In this document: positions 16,865 through 26,330 of the stretch, piece after piece
Numbering within the stretch: the first letter of the stretch is position 1
How the letters are laid out: each line of letters opens with the position of its first letter
DNA from: Arthrobacter sp. zg-Y238
Lineage (GTDB): Bacteria; Actinomycetota; Actinomycetes; Actinomycetales; Micrococcaceae
Assembly (NCBI RefSeq): GCF_024385525.1
Contig: NZ_JANFLU010000001.1
Location: forward strand, 248,001 to 312,000
Length of the DNA: 64,000 nt
Direction of reading: 5' to 3'
Notes under the pieces: model-generated
Seen by the model: the letters and a program-made list of their open reading frames with translations, nothing else
The model's database searches: none
What the model was told of the DNA's origin: nothing
Translations under genes and position numbers: made by a program

Positions 16865-17767
16865 GCGTTCTCCTTTGTGGTTGCTGATGGACGGGTTGTA
16901 CTCGGCGGTGCCCAGGATGAGCTCGGCGGCGTCAGCGGACCGGTCGGTAACCGTGGTCGGTGACTCCAGGTGGACTGCACCGGAGGGAACCATCCCGGCG
17001 CCGCCGAACCTTTCCATCACCCGCCACTGGGCTGCAACGTCCTCCCCGGCGTGCCCGGGCGGCAGCTGGTTCCAGAATCCGAAGCCTCCGCACTCAAGCA
17101 GTGCCTGCCGGTCATAGAGGACGCAGGCCCCCACCCAGGCGATCCGGTACAACCGCCATTCTCCCGGCGGGATGCCGAGGCCGGAAGCCACATGCGCCAG
17201 ATTCGCCGCGTTGTGCAGGGTCCAACGCGAGAAGCCCGGCTGGCTGCGGCGAATCCGTTCCGGCTGCACCTGTCCGTTTTCCCACACCTCGAACGGCTGC
17301 TGTTCCTCAGGCCGCCGGTCGGCGAGATAGGACAGTCCCTGCACGGCCGCCCCCACGAATCCGCCGCCGGACGACGCCAGGGCGGCCGTCAGCCGGGCCA
17401 GCATGTCCGGTTCCAGCCAGACGTCGTCGTCCAGGAACAGGACCTGCGGAGCACCGGACTGTCCCAGCAGGAAGTGCCGCTGTTCGGCCAGCCCCCGCGC
17501 CGGCAGGTGCCTCAGGAGCCGGACCGGACGGCCCTGCGCCTCCAGGACCCGGACCATCGCTTCCGCGGCCGGATGGTTCCAGGACGGGACATCGGTACTT
17601 TGGTCGCTGATAACGACGGCGAAGTCCGGCCCGTCCTGCGCGGCCAGCCCCGCGAGGGTGACCGCGAGTTCGGCCGGCCGGTTGCGGGTCGGAATCAGCA
17701 CGTCCACCTCCGCCGCGCTGCCCGAACCGGGCGGACCGGCCCAGTCCCCGGACCAGCGGCGCGTCAC
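16673..17767 (-). CDS. Family 2 glycosyltransferase joined in frame to DUF2795
   Basis: A continuous 364-codon frame. Residues 1 to about 295 are a GT-A glycosyltransferase: VDVLIPTRNRPAELAVTL at the nucleotide-sugar site, VLFLDDDVWL carrying the metal-binding Asp motif, and a GEDVAAQWRVMERFG acceptor region. Residues 302-364 are DUF2795 (DVQKTLGGLDYPASKEDIVKKAEG), usually a free small protein. No stop separates the parts, yet a strong AAAGGAG and ATG precede the second part, so both a fusion and a free DUF2795 could be made. GTG 17767 overlaps the hldE stop (GTGA), making this the third gene of an ALDH-hldE-GT operon. Confidence 0.82.
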   Translation of the reverse strand: MTRRWSGDWAGPPGSGSAAEVDVLIPTRNRPAELAVTLAGLAAQDGPDFAVVISDQSTDVPSWNHPAAEAMVRVLEAQGRPVRLLRHLPARGLAEQRHFLLGQSGAPQVLFLDDDVWLEPDMLARLTAALASSGGGFVGAAVQGLSYLADRRPEEQQPFEVWENGQVQPERIRRSQPGFSRWTLHNAANLAHVASGLGIPPGEWRLYRIAWVGACVLYDRQALLECGGFGFWNQLPPGHAGEDVAAQWRVMERFGGAGMVPSGAVHLESPTTVTDRSADAAELILGTAEYNPSISNHKGERMAEKPSPIDVQKTLGGLDYPASKEDIVKKAEGAGAEGTVLEALKNLPERQYDAPTDISKEIFD

Positions 17768-19332
17768 GGCGGGTCCCCGGGATTGTTCCCGCCTGCGGCA
17801 ATGCCGCCGTCGCCCGCGGGGTTCCCGCCGGTCTCCCCGGCATCATTCGCGGTGCCGCCCGACCGGATCCGGGACACCAAGGCAGTGGTGGAGTGGTCGG
17901 AGACATAGTCCAGGATCAGCACCCGGCCGCCGCACTCCTCCACCACCGGGGTTTCCGCCAGCATCTGCGCGGAGTAGTCCCCGCCCTTGGCGTAAATATC
18001 CGGCCGCAGTTCCCGGATGAGCGGAATCGGGGTGTCCGTCTCGAACACGGTCACGTAGTCCACGCAGCTGAGCGCTGCGATGATCCCGGCCCGGTCATGG
18101 ACGGGATTGATGGGACGGCCCGGTCCTTTCAGCCGGCGGGCGGACGCGTCGCTGTTCAGGGCGACCACCAGGATGTCACCGAGCTGCTTGGCCTGGTTCA
18201 GGTACCGGGTATGCCCGCGGTGCAGGACGTCGAAGCAGCCGTTGGTCAGGACAATCCTGCGCCCGGCAGCCCGTTCGACGGCGGTCCGGGCCAGGAGATC
18301 CGCCTGGCTGAGCGCCGTGTCGGCAAAGCCGTCCAGATGCTTTTCCAGGTCGGCGGTGCTGCACACGGAGGTCCCGGGCCGCTGGACAACAATATCGGCG
18401 GCGTTCTGCGCCAGGTCCGCAGCGGTGGACAGCGGCAGCCCTGCGGCACGAGCCAGTGTCAGGCAGGCAACGAAGGTGTCACCCGCTCCCGACGCCTGTT
18501 TTTCGGCAGCGGGACGCGCCCAGGTGCGGTGGAACCCGCCGTCGGCGCCGATCACGGCCGCGCCGTCGCGGTCCAGGGTGACAGCTGCCGCTGCCGCACC
18601 TGCGGCGGCCAGCAGGTCCGGTGCATAGGTGCGAACCGCTGCGGCACGGTCCGGCCCGAGCGGCTTTGTCCCGCCCAGCAGTTGCGCGGCTTCGGCGGCA
18701 TTCGGTGTGACCAAGTCGGGCGCCAGAGCGGCCCAGCCCGCGGCGTCGTGGGCATCCACGACGGTGAGGCGACCGCCGCGCAGTGCCACCAGGGCGTCTC
18801 GGACGGCGCCGTGCAGCAGCCCGGTGCCGTAGTCGCAGACCACCAATGCATCGGCGTCCGCCAGCAATGCAGGCACGGAGGCCGCCAGCAGTTCTGCTGC
18901 CTCGGCCGGGAACCGCCCGCCGTCGTCGAGCCGGAACAGTACCTGTTCCGCGGCGACAATCCGGTCCTTCGTGGCGGTCGCGGCGTCGGGGTGCTGCACC
19001 AGCCCGCGCAGATCCACGCCCGCCTCGGCCAGGATGCTGCGCAGCCGGTCCCCGGCGGCGTCGGTGCCGGTCAGTCCGCCAAGCCGCACCCGTGCACCGA
19101 GGGCCTGCAGGTTCATGGCGGTGTTTCCCGCACCGCCGGGTGCGTAGTCCTTCCGCTGCACATCCACCACGGGTGCCGGCGCCTCCCGGCAGAACCGTTC
19201 GGTGACCCCGGACCACCAGCCATCCAGCATCACGTCGCCGATGACCGCTATGCGGAGGGAAGCTGCCGCGAGACGGTCAGGCAGCCCTGGCGCGAGGCTG
19301 CGAACCTCCCCGGGGTTCCGGAAGTCCGTCAC
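17764..19332 (-). CDS. hldE: Bifunctional heptose-7-P kinase / heptose-1-P adenylyltransferase (HldE-like), copy 1
   Basis: A 522-residue protein with both HldE activities. Residues about 25-325 are a PfkB-type kinase (IAVIGDVMLDGWWSG, GGAGNTAMNLQALGA, and the catalytic ASGAGDTFVACL). Residues about 345-490 are a nucleotidyltransferase (LTNGCFDVLHRGHTRYLNQAK with the HxGH motif, NSDASARRLKGPGRPI, DIYAKGGDY). In Gram-negatives HldE makes ADP-heptose in two of its steps. The last 25 residues are Gly/Asn-rich and non-conserved. It is sandwiched with four-base overlaps between an aldehyde dehydrogenase and a glycosyltransferase. Substrate heptose is inferred from family; other sugar-1-phosphates are possible. 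Confidence 0.88.
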   Translation of the reverse strand: MTDFRNPGEVRSLAPGLPDRLAAASLRIAVIGDVMLDGWWSGVTERFCREAPAPVVDVQRKDYAPGGAGNTAMNLQALGARVRLGGLTGTDAAGDRLRSILAEAGVDLRGLVQHPDAATATKDRIVAAEQVLFRLDDGGRFPAEAAELLAASVPALLADADALVVCDYGTGLLHGAVRDALVALRGGRLTVVDAHDAAGWAALAPDLVTPNAAEAAQLLGGTKPLGPDRAAAVRTYAPDLLAAAGAAAAAVTLDRDGAAVIGADGGFHRTWARPAAEKQASGAGDTFVACLTLARAAGLPLSTAADLAQNAADIVVQRPGTSVCSTADLEKHLDGFADTALSQADLLARTAVERAAGRRIVLTNGCFDVLHRGHTRYLNQAKQLGDILVVALNSDASARRLKGPGRPINPVHDRAGIIAALSCVDYVTVFETDTPIPLIRELRPDIYAKGGDYSAQMLAETPVVEECGGRVLILDYVSDHSTTALVSRIRSGGTANDAGETGGNPAGDGGIAAGGNNPGDPP

Positions 19333-20771
19333 TCCGGTATTCCCGGTGCCGCGGTGCCAGGGGAACCGACGTGGACCACCTTTACCAGGGAGAACTCGTC
19401 CAGGAGTTCCGGGCCGTAGCCAAAGCCGCGGCCGCTCCGGCGCCGGGGCTGCGCCGAGCCTCCCGGGGCGCCGCCGAAGACGGCGTTGATCTTCACGGTG
19501 CCCACGTCCAGGGCCGCCACTGCCTGCTGCACGTGAGCAATGCTGCCCGTCAAGACAGTGGCGGCCAGTCCGTAGGGCCCCGCAGCTGCCAGGGCGAGCC
19601 CGTGGTCGAAGCTGTCCACCACCTGGATGGGGGCCACGGGGCCGAACGTTTCGGCGTCGAAGACCTCCATCCCGGCCGAACAGTTCAGCAGGACGGTCGC
19701 GGGGTAGTGGGCACCGGGTCCTTCCGGCAACACGCCGCCCTCCGCAATCGTGGCCCCGCGGACCAGCGCCTGGGTTATCTGCTGGTGCACGGTGTCGCGG
19801 AGTCGGGCATCCACAAGGGGCGCCACCGCACCCTCCCGATTACGTCGCCGCGCTTCGGCAATGAGCTCGGCGCAGAACGCATCCGCGATATTCCGGTGCA
19901 CGTAGATGCGCTCCACCGAGGTACAGATCTGGCCGCTGTTGCTGAATGCCCCGACAGCTGCCTGTCCGGCCGCCCATCGCGGGTCCACATCCGCATCAAC
20001 CAGCAGCGGATCGTTGCCGCCGTTCTCAAGAATGACGTGGGCTCCCGTCAGCGCAGCCGCCCGGGCAATCCTCGCGCCGGTTGCACTGGAACCCACGTGC
20101 GCCAGGACGTCCACCCCTGCCTCCATGCTCAGCAGGGCACCCACATCCGCCCCGCCGGCGAGTGTTGTCAGGACACCCGCGGGGAACACCGGGGCGAGGA
20201 TTTCCCCGAGCAGTTTCCCGGTGTGGGGCGAACGCTCGCTGGGCTTGGCAATTACCGTGTTCCCGGTGGCCAGCGCCGCGCCGATCAACCCGGCGGCCAC
20301 GGCCACCGGGTCGTTCCACGGGGTCAGCACAACGGCGACGCCGCGCGGCCCGGTTACCGTGTAATCCGCAGCCAGTGCCGCACCGCGGAGGCTGTGCCCC
20401 CGGTGCACCGGGCCGAGTTCGGCGTACTGCTCCAACGTGGCCACCCCGGCCTGCACCCCGGCAAGGGCCTCAGTCTCCGGCCGTCCGGTCTCGCGGGTGT
20501 TCCACGCGGCCACTTCGGCGGCCCGCAGTTCCAGGGCAGCGGCAGCGGCGCGCAAGAGGCGTCCCCGCTCGCCGGGGTCGGTGCCTGCCCACCCGGGGAG
20601 GGCGCCGCGGGCTGCCGCCACGGCGGCTCGGATGCCGTCCCGTCCGTCCTGCTCCATCCGACCCACCAGGGTTCCGTCCCGCGGATCGAAAATGGTGATC
20701 GGCTCGAGGGAACCGTTGGGGTCCATCGGGGAAGCGGGCGGGGGAGCCGGCGGCTGAATGGTGGTGGACAT
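19329..20771 (-). CDS. NAD(P)-dependent aldehyde dehydrogenase
   Basis: A 480-residue member of the ALDH superfamily, oxidising an aldehyde to an acid. Visible sites: VVLTPWNDPVAVAAGLIGAALATGNTVIAKPSERSP (cofactor fold), HVGSSATGARIA, ENGGNDPLLV (general-base Glu region) and FSNSGQICTSVERI with the catalytic Cys. ATG 20771 follows GAAGGAG; a longer start at 20804 is less likely. First gene of an operon whose next genes are hldE and a glycosyltransferase, with ATGA overlap to hldE. The link suggests an aldehyde sugar or polyol derivative, but that is inference. Confidence 0.88.
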   Translation of the reverse strand: MSTTIQPPAPPPASPMDPNGSLEPITIFDPRDGTLVGRMEQDGRDGIRAAVAAARGALPGWAGTDPGERGRLLRAAAAALELRAAEVAAWNTRETGRPETEALAGVQAGVATLEQYAELGPVHRGHSLRGAALAADYTVTGPRGVAVVLTPWNDPVAVAAGLIGAALATGNTVIAKPSERSPHTGKLLGEILAPVFPAGVLTTLAGGADVGALLSMEAGVDVLAHVGSSATGARIARAAALTGAHVILENGGNDPLLVDADVDPRWAAGQAAVGAFSNSGQICTSVERIYVHRNIADAFCAELIAEARRRNREGAVAPLVDARLRDTVHQQITQALVRGATIAEGGVLPEGPGAHYPATVLLNCSAGMEVFDAETFGPVAPIQVVDSFDHGLALAAAGPYGLAATVLTGSIAHVQQAVAALDVGTVKINAVFGGAPGGSAQPRRRSGRGFGYGPELLDEFSLVKVVHVGSPGTAAPGIPE

Positions 20772-20878
20772 GCTGCTCCTTCTCGCGCGTTGTATAGCTC
20801 CCATACCCCGTTTCCGGCGGGTTCAGACAGGTGGGGCAAGCACGTGCGGGCCCGGCTCATCTGGAGTAAACACCTCCC

Positions 20879-20907
20879 TTGGGTCCGGCGTCGCCAGCAC
20901 CTATGGT
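20879..20907 (+). promoter_or_regulatory. Predicted promoter for GT9 gene
   Basis: TTGGGT (20879-20884) and TATGGT (20902-20907) are 17 bases apart, 55 bases before the GT9 start and divergent from the ALDH operon. Confidence 0.5.
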
Positions 20908-20961
20908 GAGTGCCCACGGGGCAGACCGCGCGCACGCGGGTCCTCGGCGAAAGGAAGCCCA

Positions 20962-22134
20962 ATGAAGCAGAAGACCACGGAACAGCGCGGGCCGCTGCAG
21001 CCCCGGGGGGACCGGCCGGGACTTGTCCGCGGGGTCGGCCCCCTGGCCGTGCCCTTTCCGAATGTGGAGAAAATCGCCGTGCTGCGCGGCGGAGGGCTGG
21101 GGGACCTGATGTTCGCCCTGCCTGCGGTCGAAGCGCTCGCCGCCGCGTATCCGTCCGCATCCATCACACTGCTTGGCACTGCGCTGCACGCCGCCCTCCT
21201 GGCGAACCGGCCCGGACCGGTGCAGCGGGTGGAGGTCCTGCCAGCCGCCCCCGGCATTGCCTCCGGACCGGAGGACCCGGAGGCCGTCGAGGCGTTCCTG
21301 GCCCGGATGCAGCGGGAGCGGTTCGACCTGGCCGTACAGGTGCACGGCGGCGGCCGGAACTCGAACCCCTTCCTGCTCCGCCTGGGGGCACGGCACACAG
21401 TAGGGACCCGCACCCCCGATGCCGCTGCCCTGGAACGGAGCATTCCCTACATCTACTACCAGCACGAGGTCTTCCGGGCCCTGGAAGTGGCCGGGCTCGC
21501 CGGAGCCGCCCCTGTCAGCCTCGACGCGCAGCTGCCCGTCCTGGCTGAAGAGGCAGCAGCGGCGCGGGCCCTGCTATTGCCGGACCGGAACCTGGTGAGC
21601 CTGCATCCCGGGGCCACGGACCCGCGGCGGCGGTGGCCGGCGTCGTGCTTCGCGGAGGTGGCGGTGCGTGCCGTCGACCGGGGCTGCCAGGTGGTGGTGG
21701 TGGGCGACGACGCCGACCGGGGCCTCGCGCAGGAGGTTGTGGACCGGGCGCTCGCGGCGGCCGGACCCGAAGTGCCCGTCCGCTCGCTGGCCGGGGAACT
21801 GGGCATCGGCACGCTCGCAGCCCTGCTGCAGGCCAGTGCGGTGATGGTGGGCAATGACAGCGGGCCCCGGCACCTGGCGCAGGCGGTTGGAGCCGCCACG
21901 GTGGGGATCTACTGGTTCGGCAACGTCGTCAACGCCGGGGCGATGGGCCGCATCCGGCACCGGGTGCACATGTCCTGGGTGTCGGAGTGCCCCACCTGCA
22001 AGGCCGACGTCACGCAGGTCGGCTGGACGGCGGAGCGGTGCGAACATGACGACTCGTTTGTGGCGGAAGTGCGGGCGGCAGAGGTGTGGGCCGACGTCGA
22101 CGAGCTGCTGGGGCAGGCTCGGAAAGCCCGCTAA
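20962..22134 (+). CDS. Family 9 glycosyltransferase (ADP-heptosyltransferase-like)
   Basis: A 390-residue GT9 protein of the heptosyltransferase superfamily, GT-B fold. VEKIAVLRGGGLGDLMFALPAVEALAAAYP is the N-terminal acceptor/donor loop; the C-terminal half has VSLHPGATDPRRRWP and MVGNDSGPRHLAQAVGA, the conserved donor-binding motif. Late residues include a CPTCKAD cysteine pair of unknown role. ATG 20962 follows AAAGGAAG. Divergent from the ALDH-hldE operon, so the probable sugar donor maker and user face each other across a shared promoter region. Confidence 0.88.
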   Translation: MKQKTTEQRGPLQPRGDRPGLVRGVGPLAVPFPNVEKIAVLRGGGLGDLMFALPAVEALAAAYPSASITLLGTALHAALLANRPGPVQRVEVLPAAPGIASGPEDPEAVEAFLARMQRERFDLAVQVHGGGRNSNPFLLRLGARHTVGTRTPDAAALERSIPYIYYQHEVFRALEVAGLAGAAPVSLDAQLPVLAEEAAAARALLLPDRNLVSLHPGATDPRRRWPASCFAEVAVRAVDRGCQVVVVGDDADRGLAQEVVDRALAAAGPEVPVRSLAGELGIGTLAALLQASAVMVGNDSGPRHLAQAVGAATVGIYWFGNVVNAGAMGRIRHRVHMSWVSECPTCKADVTQVGWTAERCEHDDSFVAEVRAAEVWADVDELLGQARKAR

Positions 22135-22211
22135 GGTCGGGGTATGCACATTTGGTATCCGGCGTCGCGGCTGCAGCCGGACGGCGTCCCCTGCCGTACG
22201 GTGGGCCGCCG

Positions 22212-22808
22212 GTGAACCTGCGCGAGCAGCAACGGAGCGAAACCCGGCAGCGGTTCATTGACACCGCCATGCAGTTGTTTCAGGAGCAGGGTTTCACCGC
22301 AACCAGCATGAACCAGATTGCGGTTGCCGCCGGCGGCAGCCGCGCCAACCTCTATCTGCATTTCCGGAACAAGCCCGAACTGGTCATGGCTAAAATGCGG
22401 GACATTGAACAGGAAATCACGGACGGCTACCGCGCGCTGGATGAGCTGCCGCAGCACGATTTTGCCGCCCTCCGCGGGTGGCTGGTGGACACCAAAGGGC
22501 TCTGGTCGCGGTACGCAATCGAATTTGCGGCCATGGAGCAGGCCATGGCCGCAGACACGGCGGTGGCGGACGAGTGGCTCGGCATGCTGCGTCGCGTCAG
22601 CGGGTCAATGGAGCGGCTCTACCGCTCCTGCTCCTCGAAACAGGAGCGGGAAGAACTGCAGACCCATCTCGTGACTTTCATGATGAGTTTGGACCGCAAC
22701 TTCTACTTCCTCTACGTCCGGGGACACCAGGAGCGACACGAAATGGTGCTCGATGCGCTGACCCGCCAACTCATGAGCCTGTTCGCTGACAGGTTTCCGT
22801 CCCAGTAG
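22212..22808 (+). CDS. TetR family transcriptional regulator
   Basis: A 198-residue TetR-type repressor. The N-terminal helix-turn-helix reads RQRFIDTAMQLFQEQGFTATSMNQIAVAAGGSRANLYLHFRNKPELV, a close family match; the remainder is a helical ligand-binding domain. GTG at 22212 starts the DNA-binding domain. It is convergent with the end of the P450 operon (44 bases between the stops) and is a good candidate for binding the palindromes at 27164-27209 that cover the operon promoter, though this is inferred from position. Confidence 0.92.
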   Translation: MNLREQQRSETRQRFIDTAMQLFQEQGFTATSMNQIAVAAGGSRANLYLHFRNKPELVMAKMRDIEQEITDGYRALDELPQHDFAALRGWLVDTKGLWSRYAIEFAAMEQAMAADTAVADEWLGMLRRVSGSMERLYRSCSSKQEREELQTHLVTFMMSLDRNFYFLYVRGHQERHEMVLDALTRQLMSLFADRFPSQ

Positions 22809-22851
22809 CAGCCGGAGTCCCGGCTGCAGCTGGAACGGAAACCCAAAGCGG

Positions 22852-25095
22852 CTACCGGTCCAGGACCAGCCGCGGACAGCCCCGCCCGGCCCGGGATACG
22901 CAGATCATCAACGTCTCATTGGCATCCTGCTCGTCCGGCGTGAGGATCGAGTCACGGTGTTCGGCCCGCCCGGACACGATCCGGGTTTCGCAGGTGCCGC
23001 AGGTTCCCGTCTTGCAGGAAGAAATCACCGGCAGCCCGGCCCGGTCCGCAGCGTCGAGGATGCTTTCGTCCGGACCTACTTCAACGGTGACTCCCGAGGT
23101 TGCGAACTCCACCTCGAAGGCAGTGTCCGGTTCAGAGCGTTCCAGCACCTTGGCGGCAAACCGTTCCACCCGCAGCGACCCCTTGCGCCAATGGGCAGAG
23201 TGGGTTTCCACGGCCCGCAGCACCGGTTCGGGTCCGCAGCAGTAGATGAGGGTGTCTTCCCGCGCGTCCTGCAGCAGTCCCGGCAAATCCATCAGTCCGT
23301 GGGTGTCCTGCGGCACGAGGGTGACGCGCTCCCCGTAGGCGGCCAGTTCCTCGAGGAACGCCATTGAAGCCCGTGTGCGTCCGCCGTACACCAGTTGCCA
23401 GTCGGCGCCGGCCTGTTCCGCTTCGCGGATCATGGTCAGGAGCGGGGTGATGCCAATGCCACCGGCAATGAAGAGGTACTTCGGTGAGGGGGCAAAGCGG
23501 AAGTTGTTCCGTGGCCAGGAAACGGTGACGGTACTGCCTTGATGGAGCGTACGGTGCACCGCCATCGAGCCGCCGCGTCCGGTATCGGACCGCAGCACGC
23601 CCACGCGGTAGGCTGCTGTGTTGCCCGGATCCGAGCACAGCGAATACTGGCGCACCAGCGTCTCGGGGTCCCCGGGTACGTGCAGATCGATGTGCGCGCC
23701 TGGCTTCCACCCGGGCAGGGCACCTCCATCGGGGTGGCCCAGGAGCAGGGAGACCACGCCGTCGGATTCTTCCCGGCGCTCCAGGACCCGCAGGTTCAGG
23801 GTTCGCACGGCGCGTTCCCGGGAGCGGGCGACGTCGGCCACGTCCCAGTGCACGTTCAGTGAGCGGCGCGCGGGCAGCAGAGCAAACCGGACGAAGTCCA
23901 CGGCATCAGCGTCGTCCGGGCGCATTGAGGGCAGGCGTTCGTAAAGCACCTTCAGACCCGCAGCCCCCTGGACCCGGGCGAGCGGATTGCCCAGGCACTT
24001 GTGGCGTCCGGTGGAGAAGGCCAAATGGTCCATTGGATCCTGGCGGTGGATATCGAAGGCAAACGGGCTGTCCACGTGGGCCGGATCTGTGTTCACCGAG
24101 GCCAGGGCAAGCCAGACCATGTCCCCGGCCTTGATCTGTGCCCCGCCGAGCTCAATGTCGATGTTGGACCGGCGGGAAGCGAACGTGGAGGAAGGCCGGC
24201 GGCGGACGGTTTCCTCAAAGACCCGCGGCCAGAGCTCAGGCTCGGCCAGGGCATCTTCCCGTGCCTGCGGGTTTGCGGCCAGGAACAGTACTGCGTTCGC
24301 CATGGCCTGAGCGGTGGTGTCGGTGCCTGCCGCGGCAAACTCGGTGAGGTGTATGGCTATTTGGTCCGCGCCGAGGGTATATCCACCGTCTTCGCTCCGC
24401 GCGGAAGCCATCACGCTGATCAGGTCCCCGGCATCGGAGTTGCGGCGTGATTCAATGATGTCCCGCAGCACGAGGTTTGCCTCGGTGTAGCGTTTCCAGA
24501 CCTGCGAGCGGAGGGGTTCCGGGAACGGCTCCTGCGCCGAGGCCAGAATCTGGAAGAAGTCGTCCCGCAGCTGGCGCATCATCGCGTCATATTCGTAATC
24601 GAGACCCATGAGGGCCATCAGGGTTTGGGTGGTCAGCTCGAGGCAGTAATCCTCCAGCAGGTTGCCCTTCCCCTGGTCCTCGAACCCGTCAATGATGCGG
24701 TGTGCACGGGACTCGATCTCCGGCTGCAGCGCGTCCATTCGTTCCTGCAGGAAGCCCAGCTGTGCCACACTGCGGGCGGTGGTATGTCCCGGAGGATCCG
24801 ATCCCACGAGGATTCGGGACATCAGCTCTGCGGGAATGGTGGACTGGTAGGCCTCCGGCACCTCTATCAATCCGCCGTTGGATGCGGAAGAGAACTTCTG
24901 CCAGTCGGAGAGCACGGTCAGGGCATCCTCGCGGCGGGTGACAATCCAAGCATTGAGGTGCGGATAAAAGAAGGTGGGGGTCTCGTCACGGACTTCCGCA
25001 AAGTGTGCGGCTGGGTCGCGGTAGTAGGCATCGCCCATGGCATCGAAGCCGTGGGCCACGGGGCATTTTGACGGAGCGGAGGGGGCAGCGGTCAT
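22852..25095 (-). CDS. Self-sufficient CYP116-type cytochrome P450 fused to reductase
   Basis: A 747-residue class VII P450. Residues 1 to about 415 are the P450: I-helix AAAGTDTT (254-261), ExxR in EETVRR, and heme loop FSTGRHKCLGN with Cys367. Residues about 430-640 form a flavin reductase (RQYSL at 482-486 for flavin, GGIGITPLL at 545-553 and CCGPEP for NAD(P)H). The C-terminal 2Fe-2S ferredoxin uses Cys694, 699, 702 and 732. Such enzymes hydroxylate or dealkylate small hydrophobic substrates using NAD(P)H alone. ATG 25095 has AAAGGA upstream. Third gene of an operon after an SDR and a serine hydrolase. Confidence 0.96.
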   Translation of the reverse strand: MTAAPSAPSKCPVAHGFDAMGDAYYRDPAAHFAEVRDETPTFFYPHLNAWIVTRREDALTVLSDWQKFSSASNGGLIEVPEAYQSTIPAELMSRILVGSDPPGHTTARSVAQLGFLQERMDALQPEIESRAHRIIDGFEDQGKGNLLEDYCLELTTQTLMALMGLDYEYDAMMRQLRDDFFQILASAQEPFPEPLRSQVWKRYTEANLVLRDIIESRRNSDAGDLISVMASARSEDGGYTLGADQIAIHLTEFAAAGTDTTAQAMANAVLFLAANPQAREDALAEPELWPRVFEETVRRRPSSTFASRRSNIDIELGGAQIKAGDMVWLALASVNTDPAHVDSPFAFDIHRQDPMDHLAFSTGRHKCLGNPLARVQGAAGLKVLYERLPSMRPDDADAVDFVRFALLPARRSLNVHWDVADVARSRERAVRTLNLRVLERREESDGVVSLLLGHPDGGALPGWKPGAHIDLHVPGDPETLVRQYSLCSDPGNTAAYRVGVLRSDTGRGGSMAVHRTLHQGSTVTVSWPRNNFRFAPSPKYLFIAGGIGITPLLTMIREAEQAGADWQLVYGGRTRASMAFLEELAAYGERVTLVPQDTHGLMDLPGLLQDAREDTLIYCCGPEPVLRAVETHSAHWRKGSLRVERFAAKVLERSEPDTAFEVEFATSGVTVEVGPDESILDAADRAGLPVISSCKTGTCGTCETRIVSGRAEHRDSILTPDEQDANETLMICVSRAGRGCPRLVLDR

Positions 25096-25117
25096 GGCGG
25101 ATTCCTTTGAAAAGAAG

Positions 25118-26287
25118 TCAGAGGGCGGCGGCGACGGCGAGCGTTGAGATTTTCTGGAAGCGGGCCACGTTCTCGCCCTCATCCATCACGCCGGAAGAGA
25201 GGAACACGAACGTGAGATCGCGCGCGGGATCCACCCAGAACAGGGTCGATCCGGCCCCGTAGTTGCCGAAAGTCCGGGGGCTGGTGAACGGGCCGAAGAA
25301 GTTGGGAGCGGTACCGGTGCCGGAAAGGGAAAAACCGAGTCCAAAGTTGCCGCGCGGGGTTTCCCAACCCCGCATGGCAGCGATTCCTGCGTACAGGTCG
25401 TTGGGCATGTCCCCGGTCTGCAGGGTGGTGGCAGCGTCGATGACGGCAGGCGCCAGCAGCTGCTCGCCGTCAACGGCGCCGCGGTTGCGGAACAATTCGG
25501 CAAATCGGAACACGTCATCGACCGTGGAGGTGGCGCCGACCCAGGGCATCTCCGCGTTCTCGGTGATATGCGTGTTCAGGCATTCGATATCCTCGGGTGC
25601 CAGCCAACCGTCTTCAGGCACGTAAACCTTCAGCGGCACCGCGCGTCCGGTCCTCCCCGACGGGAGCCCGAAGGCAGTGTCCTGCATCCCCAGAGGTTCG
25701 AAGACCAGGTCGCGGGCCAAATCGCGGAAATGCTCGTAGCCGTAGACGCGGCGTACCATCTCACCGATGAGCGCGTGGTTGATGGAAGGGGCGTAATTGA
25801 GGTTGCTGCCTGGGTCGTTGACCACGTCCACGCTGCCCAGAGCAGCAATGACATCGGCCAGGACACCGAAACGTTCCGCCGGCAGTCCGGGGTCCGGGGT
25901 CGCGGGCATGCCGGAGCGGTGCGTCAGCAGGTGGCCAAGATTGATTCTGTCCTTGCGTACGGCACGGAACCGGTCGGTGCCGAAGAACTCGGGTATCACG
26001 TCCACCACGCGAGTGGACAGCGCGAGCCTGCCCTCACCGAGGGCACGGTAGGCCAGCGTGTTGGTGAATGCCTTGGACATGGACAGGATGCGGTAAACGT
26101 CCCCGCGCTGCGTGGCCCGGCCGGTTTCCCGTTCGGCGAACCCGTAGCTGCCCTGCAGACCGATCCGGCCGTGGCGGGCCACGATGATGTTCACCCCGTC
26201 GTAGTCACCGCGTTGGATGTCCGCCTCAATGGTGTCTTCAAGGGTTTTCAGGGCAGAGGGGTTCAGTCCCTCAACGTTGTTGATCAT
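25118..26287 (-). CDS. Serine hydrolase, beta-lactamase class C/EstB-like
   Basis: A 389-residue member of the penicillin-binding-protein/beta-lactamase fold. The nucleophile motif Ser69-x-x-Lys72 (SMSK) is clear; a Tyr at YAPS is the likely second catalytic residue; GAGST near the end fits the third motif. No signal peptide is visible, so it is probably a cytoplasmic esterase or lactonase rather than a resistance enzyme. Between an SDR and a P450 it may hydrolyse an ester or lactone formed in the same pathway. 22 bases separate it from the P450 start. Confidence 0.88.
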   Translation of the reverse strand: MINNVEGLNPSALKTLEDTIEADIQRGDYDGVNIIVARHGRIGLQGSYGFAERETGRATQRGDVYRILSMSKAFTNTLAYRALGEGRLALSTRVVDVIPEFFGTDRFRAVRKDRINLGHLLTHRSGMPATPDPGLPAERFGVLADVIAALGSVDVVNDPGSNLNYAPSINHALIGEMVRRVYGYEHFRDLARDLVFEPLGMQDTAFGLPSGRTGRAVPLKVYVPEDGWLAPEDIECLNTHITENAEMPWVGATSTVDDVFRFAELFRNRGAVDGEQLLAPAVIDAATTLQTGDMPNDLYAGIAAMRGWETPRGNFGLGFSLSGTGTAPNFFGPFTSPRTFGNYGAGSTLFWVDPARDLTFVFLSSGVMDEGENVARFQKISTLAVAAAL

Positions 26288-26330
26288 GGAGCCTTCCGGG
26301 GACGGGTTGATACGGGGGAGATGGTGCTGG

